Source: WHTI01 sp963756365 (GTDB lineage: Bacteria; Actinomycetota; CADDZG01; WHSQ01). From it: a stretch of 64,000 nucleotides of DNA. Position 1 is the stretch's first letter; each line of letters begins with the position of its first letter. The stretch lies in assembly GCA_963756365.1 (NCBI GenBank), contig CAVWNF010000003.1:620001-684000 (forward strand), read 5' to 3'. The notes beneath the pieces are model-generated. The model did no database searches. It was not told the DNA's origin and saw nothing but the letters and a program-made list of their open reading frames with translations. Positions 50,745 to 60,453 of the stretch are shown here, piece after piece. A program made the translations under genes and the position numbers.

Positions 50745-51965
50745 ATGGATAGACAACAGCTCATGGAGCGCTACGCGGAACTCGCCGTCAAGGTCGGGAT
50801 CAACGTCGAGAAGGGCCAGAAGGTGATCGTCAACGGCCTGGTAGAGCACGCCCCGTTCGTGCGGGCGATCGTCAAGGCCGCGTACGAAGCGGGGGCAGGG
50901 TACGTCGAATCACAGTACGCGGACCAGCACGTCAAACGTGCCCTCATCGAGAACGTCGACGAGGACATGCTCACGTACACACCGCCGTGGATCCTCACGC
51001 GCTACACGGATCTGGAGGCCGAGAAGGGTGCCACGATCCATGTCATGGGGGACCCTGAGCCGAACCTCTTCAGCGACCTCGACCCGGAGCGGGTGGGCCG
51101 CGCCCGGATGCTCGAGCTGTCCGACCTCTCGAACCGTCAGACGAACGACCGCTCCGTCGCGTGGGTGATCGTCGCTTACCCGAACGAGGGGTGGGCGACC
51201 GAGGTCTTCGGGGAGCCGGACGTCGACCGCCTGTGGGACGCGGTAGCGAAGGCGACCCGGCTCTACGAGGACGACCCGGTCGAGGCGTGGTGGGCGCACG
51301 TCGAGGAACTGGGACGACGCACTGACGTCCTGAACGAGGAACGGTTCGATGCCCTCCGCTATGTCGGCCCCGGCACCGATCTGATCGTGGGGCTCAGCCC
51401 TCGCTCGCGGTGGACCAGCGCTCGCTTCGAGACCTCCTGGGGGCGACGGCACGTGCCCAATATCCCCACCGAAGAGGTCTTCACTTCCCCTGACTTCCGA
51501 CGTACCGAGGGCGTCATCACCTCTACCAAGCCGTTGCACCTTCCGAGTGAAGGCGTGACGGTCACCGACTTGGTGGTCACCTTCGAGGGCGGGAAGATCG
51601 TGAACGTTGAGGCGACTGCCGGAGCCGAGGTCGTGCGCAACCAGCTGAAGGTCGACGATCGAGCTCCCTATCTCGGAGAGGTCGCCCTGGTCGACCGGGC
51701 GTCCGCGGTCGGCGAGACGGGGGTCGTGTTCGCCAACACGCTGTTCGACGAGAACGCGACCTCGCACATCGCTTACGGGTCGGGCTTCACGTTCTGCTTC
51801 GATGACTCCGAAGGCGAATCCGAGGACGATCTGCTGTCCGAGGGGCTCAACACGTCCAGGGTCCATACCGACTTCATGGTCGGCGGGCCTGAGGTGACGA
51901 TCTCGGGGGTGCGCTCCGACGGTACCGAGGTGACGATCATCTCGGACGACACCTGGCGCCTATAG
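50745..51965 (+). CDS. M29-family metallo-aminopeptidase
   Basis: 406 residues of the thermophilic aminopeptidase family (AmpS/PepT-like M29), which has a dinuclear metal site. Likely ligands are seen in order: Glu of PTEEVFTSPD, Glu of LGEVALVD, His of ENATSHIAYGSGF, and His/Asp of TSRVHTDFMVGGPEV. Full length. It removes N-terminal residues from peptides. Position at the end of the catabolic operon may be coincidental, since it seems to have its own promoter. Confidence 0.93.
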   Translation: MDRQQLMERYAELAVKVGINVEKGQKVIVNGLVEHAPFVRAIVKAAYEAGAGYVESQYADQHVKRALIENVDEDMLTYTPPWILTRYTDLEAEKGATIHVMGDPEPNLFSDLDPERVGRARMLELSDLSNRQTNDRSVAWVIVAYPNEGWATEVFGEPDVDRLWDAVAKATRLYEDDPVEAWWAHVEELGRRTDVLNEERFDALRYVGPGTDLIVGLSPRSRWTSARFETSWGRRHVPNIPTEEVFTSPDFRRTEGVITSTKPLHLPSEGVTVTDLVVTFEGGKIVNVEATAGAEVVRNQLKVDDRAPYLGEVALVDRASAVGETGVVFANTLFDENATSHIAYGSGFTFCFDDSEGESEDDLLSEGLNTSRVHTDFMVGGPEVTISGVRSDGTEVTIISDDTWRL

Positions 51966-52032
51966 GCGCCCACAGGAATGTCTGGCGGCTCGACGCGTTC
52001 TCCGAGATAGAAGATCTCGGCAGGGAGGACAC

Positions 52033-52944
52033 ATGAAGCTCGAGGGGATCCATCACATCACCGCCATCACGGGCGACGCTCCGAAGAACGTCGAGTTCTA
52101 CGCTGGCACGCTTGGGCTACGGCTCGTGAAGAAGACTGTCAACCAGGACGACCCGACCGTCTATCACCTGTTCTATGCGGACGAGAAGGGGAGCGCTGGC
52201 TCCGACATCACGTTCTTCGAGTACCCGGGGGTGCAGCGCGGACGACATGGCGCCGGCATGGTCTACCGGGTCGTCTGGCGCGTCGGCTCGCAGGAGGCAC
52301 TGAGGTTCTGGGAGGAACGCCTTCTCGCTGCGGGCGTCGAGGCAGCGTTGAGCGACGACTACCTACGGTTCGAAGACCCCGAAGGACTCGAACTCGAGAT
52401 CCGTGTGGTCGCCACCGACGACGCGCCGCTCATGGCCGAGCACTCCGCGATCCCGAAGGAGTTCGCCCTTCAGGGCTTCGATGGGGTAAGGGCGTACTCG
52501 GCTGCCCCAGAGGCTAGCCGGACGCTCCTGTCCGACGTTCTGGGCTTCACCACCTCCGACGGGGCCGAGTGGATAGCTAGGGGCGACGAGCGAGGATCCT
52601 TCTTCGCCTACGACGCACCGCCCCCCATGAAGGGTATGGCGGGGGGTGGGACCATCCACCACGTCGCGTGGTCATCTCAGCTCGACGAGCATGACGCGTG
52701 GAGAGAACGGGTCGCCGCTGGCGGGATGCAGGTCACGCCCGTGATCGACAGGTTCTACTTCAGGTCGATCTACTTCCGGGAGCCGTCCGGGGTGTTGTTC
52801 GAGATCGCCACTTTGGGGCCAGGCTTCGCAGTGGACGAGGCGCCCGACACCCTCGGAGAGCGGCTAGCCCTCCCTCCTGACTACGAGCACCTGAGGGACA
52901 AGCTCGACGGGGTGCTGACACCCCTGCCCGATATAGCCCGATAG
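52033..52944 (+). CDS. VOC ring-cleaving dioxygenase-like protein (MhqO family)
   Basis: 303 residues with two VOC modules: EGIHHITAITGDAPKNVEFY and LRLVKKTVNQDDPTVYHLFY at the start, GTIHHVAWSSQLDEHDAW and IYFREPSGVLFEIATLGPG in the second half. His, His and Glu metal ligands fit an Fe or Mn centre. MhqO-type members cleave hydroquinones. GGGAGGACAC is a strong ribosome binding site. Confidence 0.9.
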   Translation: MKLEGIHHITAITGDAPKNVEFYAGTLGLRLVKKTVNQDDPTVYHLFYADEKGSAGSDITFFEYPGVQRGRHGAGMVYRVVWRVGSQEALRFWEERLLAAGVEAALSDDYLRFEDPEGLELEIRVVATDDAPLMAEHSAIPKEFALQGFDGVRAYSAAPEASRTLLSDVLGFTTSDGAEWIARGDERGSFFAYDAPPPMKGMAGGGTIHHVAWSSQLDEHDAWRERVAAGGMQVTPVIDRFYFRSIYFREPSGVLFEIATLGPGFAVDEAPDTLGERLALPPDYEHLRDKLDGVLTPLPDIAR

Positions 52945-53029
52945 GTGCCGGTACCGGCATAGAAAGAGCGATTCGCTTGTCCTGTTTGTCCCTAAACTTG
53001 GGCCCCCATGACGCCGATAAGAGTGACAT

Positions 53030-56000
53030 ATGGAACCAACGATGGGAGTCCGGGGGCTGACCGGAAGTCTTGGAGCGCGCGGGTCGGCCAAGTTGCTGAT
53101 AGCGACCTTCGCGGTCGCGGGGATCGCCTTCTTCGCCCTTCCTGGCGAGATCGCCAAGCTGGCTGCCTGGGACGTGCTGATCGCGGCGGCCGCCATAGCA
53201 GTGTGGAGTGGACACCGACTCCACGCTCCGGAGGTCGATAGACACCTCGAACTTCTGTTCAAGGGTCTCGTCTTGTTTCTCATCGGCTCGACACTGGCGA
53301 CGATCTCGGCCCTGCTGGGCAACCATCCGACGGTTAATAGCGAACTGTCCGACATCCCCACGTTCATCGGATATGGGTATCTGTTCGGTGCCTTGATCAA
53401 CCTGGCGCGCGCGAGGACGCCGCACGGAGACACCGCCGACATGATCGATGCTTTGATCATCGTGGGCGGAGTCGGGCTCGCTATCTGGATCGTCTGGGTC
53501 GGGCCGTTGTTCGCTACCAGCGGATTGACGATCGTGGAGCGCGTTTCCGCGGTTGCGTTCCCTTTGTTCAATCTCACGCTGCTGACGTTGCTGCTCAGGC
53601 TCACCTTCACGCCCGGGGCGCGCTCGGAGTCCTATCGTTACTTGATCCTGGCGGTCGGCGCGAGCTTGATAGCTAGTCAGTGGAACCTCGTGGCCCTGCA
53701 GAACGAAACCTACGGACCGGGTCACATCCTCGAGGCTCCCAAGGATGTTGGCCTATCTCTTCGTTGGTCTCGCCGTTCTTCATCCCTCGATGCGGGAACT
53801 CGGAACCCCGGTCGCCGGCGCTCGTTCGATGCTTACTCAACCTCGTCTATTCATGTTCGGGGCGGCCTCGCTCATCGGACCCGCTGCCTTCATGTTCCGT
53901 TGGAGCCAAGGATTGATCGTCGAGCCGATAGCAGTGATCGCGGGTTCGTCAGCGATCTTCTTCCTGATGGTCGTGCGGATGTGGACGCTGCTCTTGAACA
54001 TCCGTGGCAAGGAGGAACATTTCCGCTCCCTGGTTCAGAACTCCTCCGACGGGATCGTGCTGGTCGGGCCCGACAGCAAACTGATGTACGTGTCGGATGC
54101 GGCAAGCGAGATCGTTGGCGTGTCGGCCGAGGAGATGATGACCCTGGAGGCGTTCTCATTCGTCGATCAGGAGTCTCTGGAAGCGGCTGAAGCCGTGTTC
54201 GGCAGCGTTCTGCAAACAGCCGGAGCCGTCGAGACCTTAGAGGTCCGGATCGAGAAGGCTGGCGAGGATCGCCTTCTCGAGGTCGATTTTCAGAATCTGC
54301 TCGATCATCCGTCCGTGGGTGGAGTGGTGGTCAACTTCCGTGACATCACGGAACGTCACGCGAATGCTCTCTTGGCCGCCGCCGCTGAGTCCAGTTTCCG
54401 AGACCTGTTCAACAGCATCGAACAAGGCGTCTATGAATCGGACCCGAGCGGAAGGTTCATCAGGGCTAACCATGCCCTCGCGATGATGCTTGAGTACGAC
54501 ACCCCAGGAGACCTCCTCACGGGAGCTGCTGCCGCCGACCATTACGTAGATCCCGAGCAGCGACTCTTCATGATGCGATCGATCCAGAACGACGGGCGGG
54601 TGGATGATTTCGTGATCCGGGCCCGGACCCGAACCGGCCGCAAGATCTGGTGCTCGCTCAACGTGACCGGTGTGTTCGACGATGACGGGAAACTCATCTC
54701 GATGCAGGGGATGGTTTCGGATATCACGGAGCGCCATCGCGCCGAAGAGGAACTGCGAGAAAGTGAAGAGCGGTTCCGCTCGTTGGTTCAGAATTCAGCT
54801 GATGCGATCGTCGTGGTCGATCACGATTTCCGCGTCACCTACTTGAGTCCGTCACTCGAGCGGATCGCCGATGCCGATCATGATGACCTGATGGGCAGAC
54901 GCTTTACCGACTGGTTCGCCCGTGATGAGGCGGGCCAGATCGAATCGATCATCCTCTCCCGGGTTACCGATGGGAGCGTTGCAAAAACACTGACGTGCGA
55001 ACTGAAGCGGGACTCGGGAGAATCCGTCCCCGTCGAGATCGTTGCCACGAACATGTTGTCAGACTCGAGGATCAGCGGAATCGTTTTCAACCTCAGGGAC
55101 GTCTCCGAGCGGGTCGCTCTCGAGGATCAACTGAGGCATCAAGCGTTCCACGATCCCTTGACCGGACTCGCCAACCGCGCTCTCTTCCTTGACCGTCTTT
55201 CGCATGCGCTGCAGAGGAGCGACCGGAGTGATGAGGACTGTTTCGTCCTCTTCTTGGACCTCGACGATTTCAAACGCGTCAACGACTCGCAGGGCCACAA
55301 TGTGGGGGATGAGTGCCTCAAGGCAACCGCTCAGCGTCTCCTGGCGAGTACGAGGGCTTCGGACACGGTTGCCCGCATGGGTGGCGATGAGTTCGCCATC
55401 CTGATGGAAGGAAGCACGATCGCGGATGCGACGCTTCTCGCCGAGCGGATACTGCAACACATGTCGCAACCTCTCAAGCTGTCCGATGGAAGGACGGTCC
55501 TGACGCCGAGCATCGGTATCTCATCGGCGATCATCGGATGACGATCCGAAAGCGGTCCTGAGGAACGCTGACCTTGCGATGTACATCGCCAAGCGACGCA
55601 GTAGCTCGGCATACGAGATCTTCGAGGAGGCGATGTACACCGAGACTGTCATCAGGATCGAGACCGAGTCGGAGCTTCGCCAGGCTCTTGCGAAGGACCA
55701 ACTTCGGGTGCATCTGCAGCCGATCGTGGACCTTTCAACGGGTGTGCCGGTCGCAGCGGAACTGCTGCTGCGGTGGGAGCATCCGGACCGAGGGCTCATC
55801 TTCCCCGGGGACTTCATCGAGATCGCTGAAGAGACGGGGTTGATCGTTCCCATCGGCGCGTGGGTGTTGCAGAGGGCGTGCGAGATGCTCGCCGACTGGC
55901 AGCAACGTGACCCGGGGTCCGACATGGGCCTCACCGTGAATCTGTCGCCCAAGCAGCTGAAAGAGAAGTCCCTTATCGATACCGTGCACACTTCTCTTAC

Positions 56001-56449
56001 CTCAACCGGGGCAGACCCGTCGCTACTTACCCTCGAGATCACCGAGAGCGTCATGACGGACGACCTCGAGGCGACGGTCGCCCGTCTTCTTGAGCTGAAG
56101 GGCCTGGGGGTGAAGCTAGCCGTCGATGATTTCGGTACCGGGTACTCGTCGCTGAGCTATCTGCAGAACTTCCCAGTCGACGTGCTCAAGATCGATCGCA
56201 GCTTCGTCAGTCAGATGGGCGCCGACACAGACAGCTCCTCTCTGTCGAGAGCGATCGTGGGCATCGGTGAGTCGCTGGGCCTCGCCACGATCGCCGAGGG
56301 GGTCGAGACCATCGAGCAGAAGAGAGGCTCTCTTGAGGATGGGCAACATCCTGGGACAAGGGTTCCTGTTCGCCAAGCCCATGCCGATCGAAGACTTCGA
56401 GGCTTACGTTGTCGCCGGCGGCGGCAAGCACCTGCGTAGCACCGGCTGA
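53030..56449 (+). CDS. Membrane sensor PAS-PAS-PAS-GGDEF-EAL (three frameshifts)
   Basis: 1138 residues after removing one base at 53741-53744, 55536-55537 and 56320-56321. About eight to ten N-terminal membrane helices (residues 1-320) are followed by three PAS domains (HFRSLVQNSSDGIVLV; SSFRDLFNSIEQGVYE; RFRSLVQNSADAIVVV). The GGDEF domain has MGGDEFAIL and an RASD inhibitory site five residues before it. The EAL domain has AAELLLRWEH (E-L-L in place of EAL), NLSPKQL, LEITES, DDFGTGYSSL, KIDRSF, AEGVET and GQGFLFAKP. All catalytic residues of both cyclase and phosphodiesterase are kept, so it should turn c-di-GMP over in response to a membrane or ligand signal. Confidence 0.88.
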
Positions 56450-56551
56450 TCCTGCGGCCCGGCGGTCCATCTGGCCGCCAGGACATCGTTCGGCAGTTTT
56501 TGCCTCTGAGTCGAGCAGGAGATCGAGCACCTCGGTCGAAATGGAAGTCTC

Positions 56552-56966
56552 ATGAAGCGAACGATAGCCATCCTCTTCGCCGCCGTGATGACGATCTCTC
56601 CCCTGTCGATAGCTGGCGCGGGGACGAAGGACACAGATCCCGCCCCGTCTCCGGTTCACGACCGAAGAGGGTGCCGTGGTGGGTCCCCATGCCCCTGTCG
56701 AGGGCAAGGTCAAGGACCGCCGATCCAAGATCAAGCGAGTGACCGTGACCTACTGCCGGGGCACGACTTCGAATGGCGGATGGGTCTGCGAGGGGATCGC
56801 CGAATCGGAGCGCGCGACTCTCGACTGCGATGACTCGTATCGAAAGTGCTCGTGGTCGTGGGCGCCGGCAACGCTGGTTCCCGGCTCCTATTGGATCTTC
56901 GCTGAGGCGAAGGACAAGGCCGGGAACGTGATCAACAAAGGGCCGCTCGGGGTGGTCGTGGTCTGA
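56552..56966 (+). CDS. Small secreted protein (one frameshift)
   Basis: 137 residues after removing one T at 56655-56656. N-terminal signal peptide (KRTIAILFAAVMTISPLSIA), then a short linker and a Big/Ig-like beta segment: EEGAVVGPHAPVEGKVKDR, VTVTYCRGTTSNGGWVC, WAPATLVPGSYWIFAEAKDK and a GVVVV end. Two cysteine pairs may form disulfides. It looks like a domain that binds or rigidifies an extracellular structure; no enzyme motif. ATG follows GGAAGTCTC. Confidence 0.7.
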
Positions 56967-57033
56967 ACGTGTCGCTCTCGGCGGTGCCGGGTAAGGACCC
57001 CTCTGCCAGACTGAACGAGAGATCGGAGGGGCG

Positions 57034-57216
57034 ATGCAGCCCAAGTGCCCGAGTTGCGGAGAACCGACCGTCAAGGACCGCGTCAACTGCCCCAAGTGCG
57101 GGGCCGCGTATCCAGACATGGAGGAACACTCCCTCCAGCTCGACCCGGATCGTCAGGGCGAGCCCGACACCCGAGGGCAAGGACAACACCACCCTCTAGG
57201 AGCCTCCGACGTGTGA
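57034..57216 (+). CDS. Small zinc-ribbon protein
   Basis: 60 residues: CPSC-x14-CPKC at the N terminus forms a four-cysteine zinc ribbon (rubredoxin-like knuckles), followed by an acidic, disordered tail. GGAGGGGCG precedes the ATG. Likely a nucleic-acid or protein-binding module; its partner is unknown. The stop is 10 bases before the cyclase gene, so the two are probably cotranscribed. Confidence 0.7.
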   Translation: MQPKCPSCGEPTVKDRVNCPKCGAAYPDMEEHSLQLDPDRQGEPDTRGQGQHHPLGASDV

Positions 57217-57226
57217 ACATGTCGGC

Positions 57227-58540
57227 GTGAGCGACATCAGGTACGCCCAGGGGGCCGGAGGGAAACTCGCCTACAGGATCGTCGGTGAGGGAGAGCCCGT
57301 CATCATGCTCCTGAACCTCTGGTTCTCGAACCTGGATCTCATGGCGCAGTTCCCTTCTTTGTGGAACGCGGTCGAGGCGTTCAGCTCGTTGGGCCGACTG
57401 ATCGTGTGGGACCGACGCGGCGCCGGACTATCGGATCGCTCCAGCGCCCCGGTCTTCGGCGATGAGGCGGTCGATGACCTGATCGCGGTACTTGACGACG
57501 CTGGCATACAGAGATGTTCGGTCTTCGGGTTCAACGAGTCCACCATGCTTGCGGTTCAGTCTGCTCACGCTCACCCTGAGAGGGTCGAGAAGCTCGTCCT
57601 CTATGGCGGCTATGCCACAACCGTCCTAAAGGACGACTATCCGTGGGCGCCCACCCCTGAGGACCGCGCTGGCGAGGTCGATTTCCTCGTCAACTTCTGG
57701 GGCACACGTGAAAGCGCGCAGATCATGATGGCGGGAGGGGAGGAGGACGCGATCGAGTGGGGCATGAAGTGGATGCGAAACTCGATCACGCGCGACCGAC
57801 TTCCAGAGATCTACGAACGGCTGGGTGAGATCGACGTACGGCATCTTCTTCCGGAGATCTCGGTGCCGACCTTGGTGCTGAATCGGAGCGGTGACCTGAA
57901 CGTTCCCCCAGACAACAGCCGCTACATCGCCAGCAAGATCCCCGGTGCCAAGCACATCGAGTTCGCCGGAGAGCAGCATGTTCCGTTCTTGGGTGACTGG
58001 GCGACCATCGAAGGTGAGGTCGAGGAGTTCATCACGGGACGGCGGCACCAGCGCGGACACGAGAGGGTTCTTGCCACGATCGTGTTCACAGACATCGTGT
58101 CCTCAACCGAGAAGGCGGTCGAGTTGGGGGACGCTCGGTGGCGGAAGCTCTTGGATGACTATGACTCGATCGTCAGGCGCGAGACCGAGCGTGCCGGCGG
58201 TCGCGTCGTGAAGTTCACGGGTGACGGATCGCTCGCAAGCTTCCAATCTCCGGGAGCAGCGATCTCAAGTGCCGAGTCGATCCGTGAGCACGTGAAGAAG
58301 GTCGGCCTCGCGATCAGGGCGGGTATCCACACCGGTGAGGTCGAGGTTAGGGGCGACGACGTCGGCGGCATCGCCGTTCACATCGGAGCACGGGTCATGG
58401 CGGCCGCGGAGCCCGGAAGCGTCTTGGTGTCGCCCAGCGTTCCGCCACTGGTAGCCGGGTCCGGCACGTCGTTCGATCCGAAAGGGCCCCACTCGTTGAA
58501 GGGCGTAGAGGGGGAATGGGACCTCTTCGAGGTCATCTAG
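57227..58540 (+). CDS. Alpha/beta-hydrolase-class III adenylate cyclase fusion
   Basis: 437 residues. Residues about 1-270 form an alpha/beta-hydrolase fold (WDRRGAGLSDRS; LVLNRSGDLNVPPDNSRYI), and residues about 280-437 a class III nucleotide cyclase. In the hydrolase the nucleophile elbow reads GFNEST at residues 101-106, with Asn where GxSxG has Ser, so catalysis is doubtful. The cyclase keeps both metal Asp (VFTDIVSST; FTGDGSLASF), the Lys (RVVKFTGDG) and an Arg (VHIGARVMAAAEPG; the usual Asn is His). It is thus likely to make cAMP under control of a sensory hydrolase-like domain. GTG start at 57227. Confidence 0.88.
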   Translation: MSDIRYAQGAGGKLAYRIVGEGEPVIMLLNLWFSNLDLMAQFPSLWNAVEAFSSLGRLIVWDRRGAGLSDRSSAPVFGDEAVDDLIAVLDDAGIQRCSVFGFNESTMLAVQSAHAHPERVEKLVLYGGYATTVLKDDYPWAPTPEDRAGEVDFLVNFWGTRESAQIMMAGGEEDAIEWGMKWMRNSITRDRLPEIYERLGEIDVRHLLPEISVPTLVLNRSGDLNVPPDNSRYIASKIPGAKHIEFAGEQHVPFLGDWATIEGEVEEFITGRRHQRGHERVLATIVFTDIVSSTEKAVELGDARWRKLLDDYDSIVRRETERAGGRVVKFTGDGSLASFQSPGAAISSAESIREHVKKVGLAIRAGIHTGEVEVRGDDVGGIAVHIGARVMAAAEPGSVLVSPSVPPLVAGSGTSFDPKGPHSLKGVEGEWDLFEVI

Positions 58541-58564
58541 CAGGCAACCTCTAGCAGGCAACCT
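58537..58564. repeat. 14-bp tandem duplication between two convergent stop codons
   Basis: CTAGCAGGCAACCT is present twice in a row (58537-58550 and 58551-58564). The first copy contains the TAG stop of the cyclase gene, the second the complement of the TAG stop of DUF4012. Confidence 0.9.
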
Positions 58565-60434
58565 CGAGGATCTTGTACGACAAGGTGCGAGGGGCGACCA
58601 TCAACCCCCGGGTCCTGATCTCGGATCGTTCGGTTCCGCCCCGCCCCTTCAGACAGAGTCCGTCGGCTGCTTGCATGGTGACCTCGTAGCGGTCTGGACG
58701 GACGGTTGACTGGGGGATGAACGTCATCTCGATCTCGTGGGCTAGAGCGAACGAGTAGCGGAACGTCAAGGAAGCCTCCTCGCCAGGATCCATCCGCACA
58801 ACGTCCCAGATCATCCGGTGAGATGCTTCGAGACCGACGAACCCATCGATCTCCTCCCCATCTCTTATCAAGGCGGGATCGCCCGCCGATGCCGGGATGA
58901 GCAGATGCAGTGTCATCTGGTTGGTCCCGACCGGGAGGTCGCGGTTGATACCCGGACGCACGAGTACGTTCACCTCAGCATCATCGGGAACATCGTTGAG
59001 GAGAGTCACGGTCGTCTCGACCCTCGCCTCGTCGGTATCGACGATCTCGATGTGGGTTTCGACCTTTCGACGGAGATAGAAGTCGATCTTGTTCGCAGAG
59101 AAGTTGTTGTTGAAGACCATCTGAACGTCCGGCCCGTATGCGCCCGGGTCTCCCGTGACCCCGGCCTTGGCGAGGAAACCCTGGGTCTCATCGTCGGTCG
59201 AGTAGATCTTGAGGCGTTGGTGGGCGACCGACTTCGACAGCGCTTGGACTAACTTGAACTCGTCAACGTCTCCGCTCGAGATGCGGTTCATGACAACGTC
59301 TACGAGGTTCTTGAAGTAACCGTTCTGCAGCCCCTCTTTTCCATGGAAGTGCTGGTAGACGTCCTCGAGGAGGATGCGCCGAGCGTTCCGAGGCGTGATC
59401 TCGATGCTCCAGCCCCTCGCCTTCAGCGGACCGGTCGCGCGCGTGAGGTTGCCCAGGACCAGCGGGTCCATCGCGATCACACCGTCCACCTCGATCCCCG
59501 TCCTGCGCAGGTAGATGTCCGCCAGCACCTGGGCAGAGACCGGGAAGGTGGGGGAGAGGTTGGCGAGCCGGGGATCTTTGGTTCCACCCAATGCTCCATA
59601 GGTGTCCTCGTACCAACGGGGAGCATCTACCGGAGCTTTCAGTGCGGGCAACAGGTCCCGCACAGGCTCGATATCGCGCAGCTCGATAGCGCCGTCCGCC
59701 ACATCGAGCAGACCATCGACCCCGACGAGGCCACCACCTCCGCGTGCCTCACTGGGGGACTGGAACGCAAGCAGGTAGGTGCGTGTAGTGCCTTCGGCGA
59801 GAAGTCCCGGGATGGCTGCCGCCATGTTGCGGAGGCGTTCGAGTCCGTCTCTCTGGCGCGCGAGCTCGAGACGAGCCCCGTGGATACGTCCATCGATGAG
59901 GCTCACCGCCGAGGGCTCGGTGTCTCTGAGCGTCGCGATCGATCCATCGATGCGGGCGAGAAGGCCGTCGACCAGGGGGACGATGCGACCGACCAGATCC
60001 ACGCGCACTGCACCGTCCGAGTAGAGGGTCGCCCCCAGGTCCTTCCCGCCCACCAGGTTGTTGAGTCCGGTCAAGAAGTCGCGTGCCCCATCGGTGGCCG
60101 AGATAGCCGCCGTGCTGGCTACGACGAGAGACTCGCGCTCGTGGTCGATCAGGGGGATCGCTTTGGTTACGAACCCAAGGACCGGGTCGTCGAACATGGC
60201 CATGGCGTCGCTGGCATCTCGATTCGCGTCGCCGATCAACGCGATCGCCTCTGGGAGGTCATCGTGGGTGAGCGCTTCGATCGACGACCCCGCGACCTTG
60301 TGACTGTGGTTGAGGAGGTACATGGCTTGGGCGAGCATCAGTAGCAAGCTCACGCCGAACGCGACGAGTCCCAGAACGGCCAGACGCTTGAGTGATAACT
60401 CGCGCCCGGCGCGCTCCAGGACCGTTTCGTTCAC
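58551..60434 (-). CDS. DUF4012 membrane-anchored protein
   Basis: 627 residues. One N-terminal membrane segment (VLGLVAFGVSLLLMLAQAMY) is followed by a long extracytoplasmic part with the DUF4012 marks YLLAFQSPSEARGGGGLVG and GVIAMDPLVLGNLTRATGPL. GTG start with TAGATT exactly 6 bases upstream, again a leaderless layout. DUF4012 proteins are common in actinobacteria near cell-envelope genes; their function is unknown. The gene converges on the adenylate cyclase with a duplicated 14-bp junction. Confidence 0.85.
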   Translation of the reverse strand: MNETVLERAGRELSLKRLAVLGLVAFGVSLLLMLAQAMYLLNHSHKVAGSSIEALTHDDLPEAIALIGDANRDASDAMAMFDDPVLGFVTKAIPLIDHERESLVVASTAAISATDGARDFLTGLNNLVGGKDLGATLYSDGAVRVDLVGRIVPLVDGLLARIDGSIATLRDTEPSAVSLIDGRIHGARLELARQRDGLERLRNMAAAIPGLLAEGTTRTYLLAFQSPSEARGGGGLVGVDGLLDVADGAIELRDIEPVRDLLPALKAPVDAPRWYEDTYGALGGTKDPRLANLSPTFPVSAQVLADIYLRRTGIEVDGVIAMDPLVLGNLTRATGPLKARGWSIEITPRNARRILLEDVYQHFHGKEGLQNGYFKNLVDVVMNRISSGDVDEFKLVQALSKSVAHQRLKIYSTDDETQGFLAKAGVTGDPGAYGPDVQMVFNNNFSANKIDFYLRRKVETHIEIVDTDEARVETTVTLLNDVPDDAEVNVLVRPGINRDLPVGTNQMTLHLLIPASAGDPALIRDGEEIDGFVGLEASHRMIWDVVRMDPGEEASLTFRYSFALAHEIEMTFIPQSTVRPDRYEVTMQAADGLCLKGRGGTERSEIRTRGLMVAPRTLSYKILEVAC

Positions 60435-60440
60435 ACCTGC

Positions 60441-60446
60441 AATCTA
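60441..60446 (-). promoter_or_regulatory. -10 box for leaderless DUF4012 transcript
   Basis: On the minus strand TAGATT is exactly 6 bases before the GTG start at 60434. It lies between DUF4012 and the stop of the next minus-strand gene. Confidence 0.4.
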
Positions 60447-60453
60447 AGCGCTA

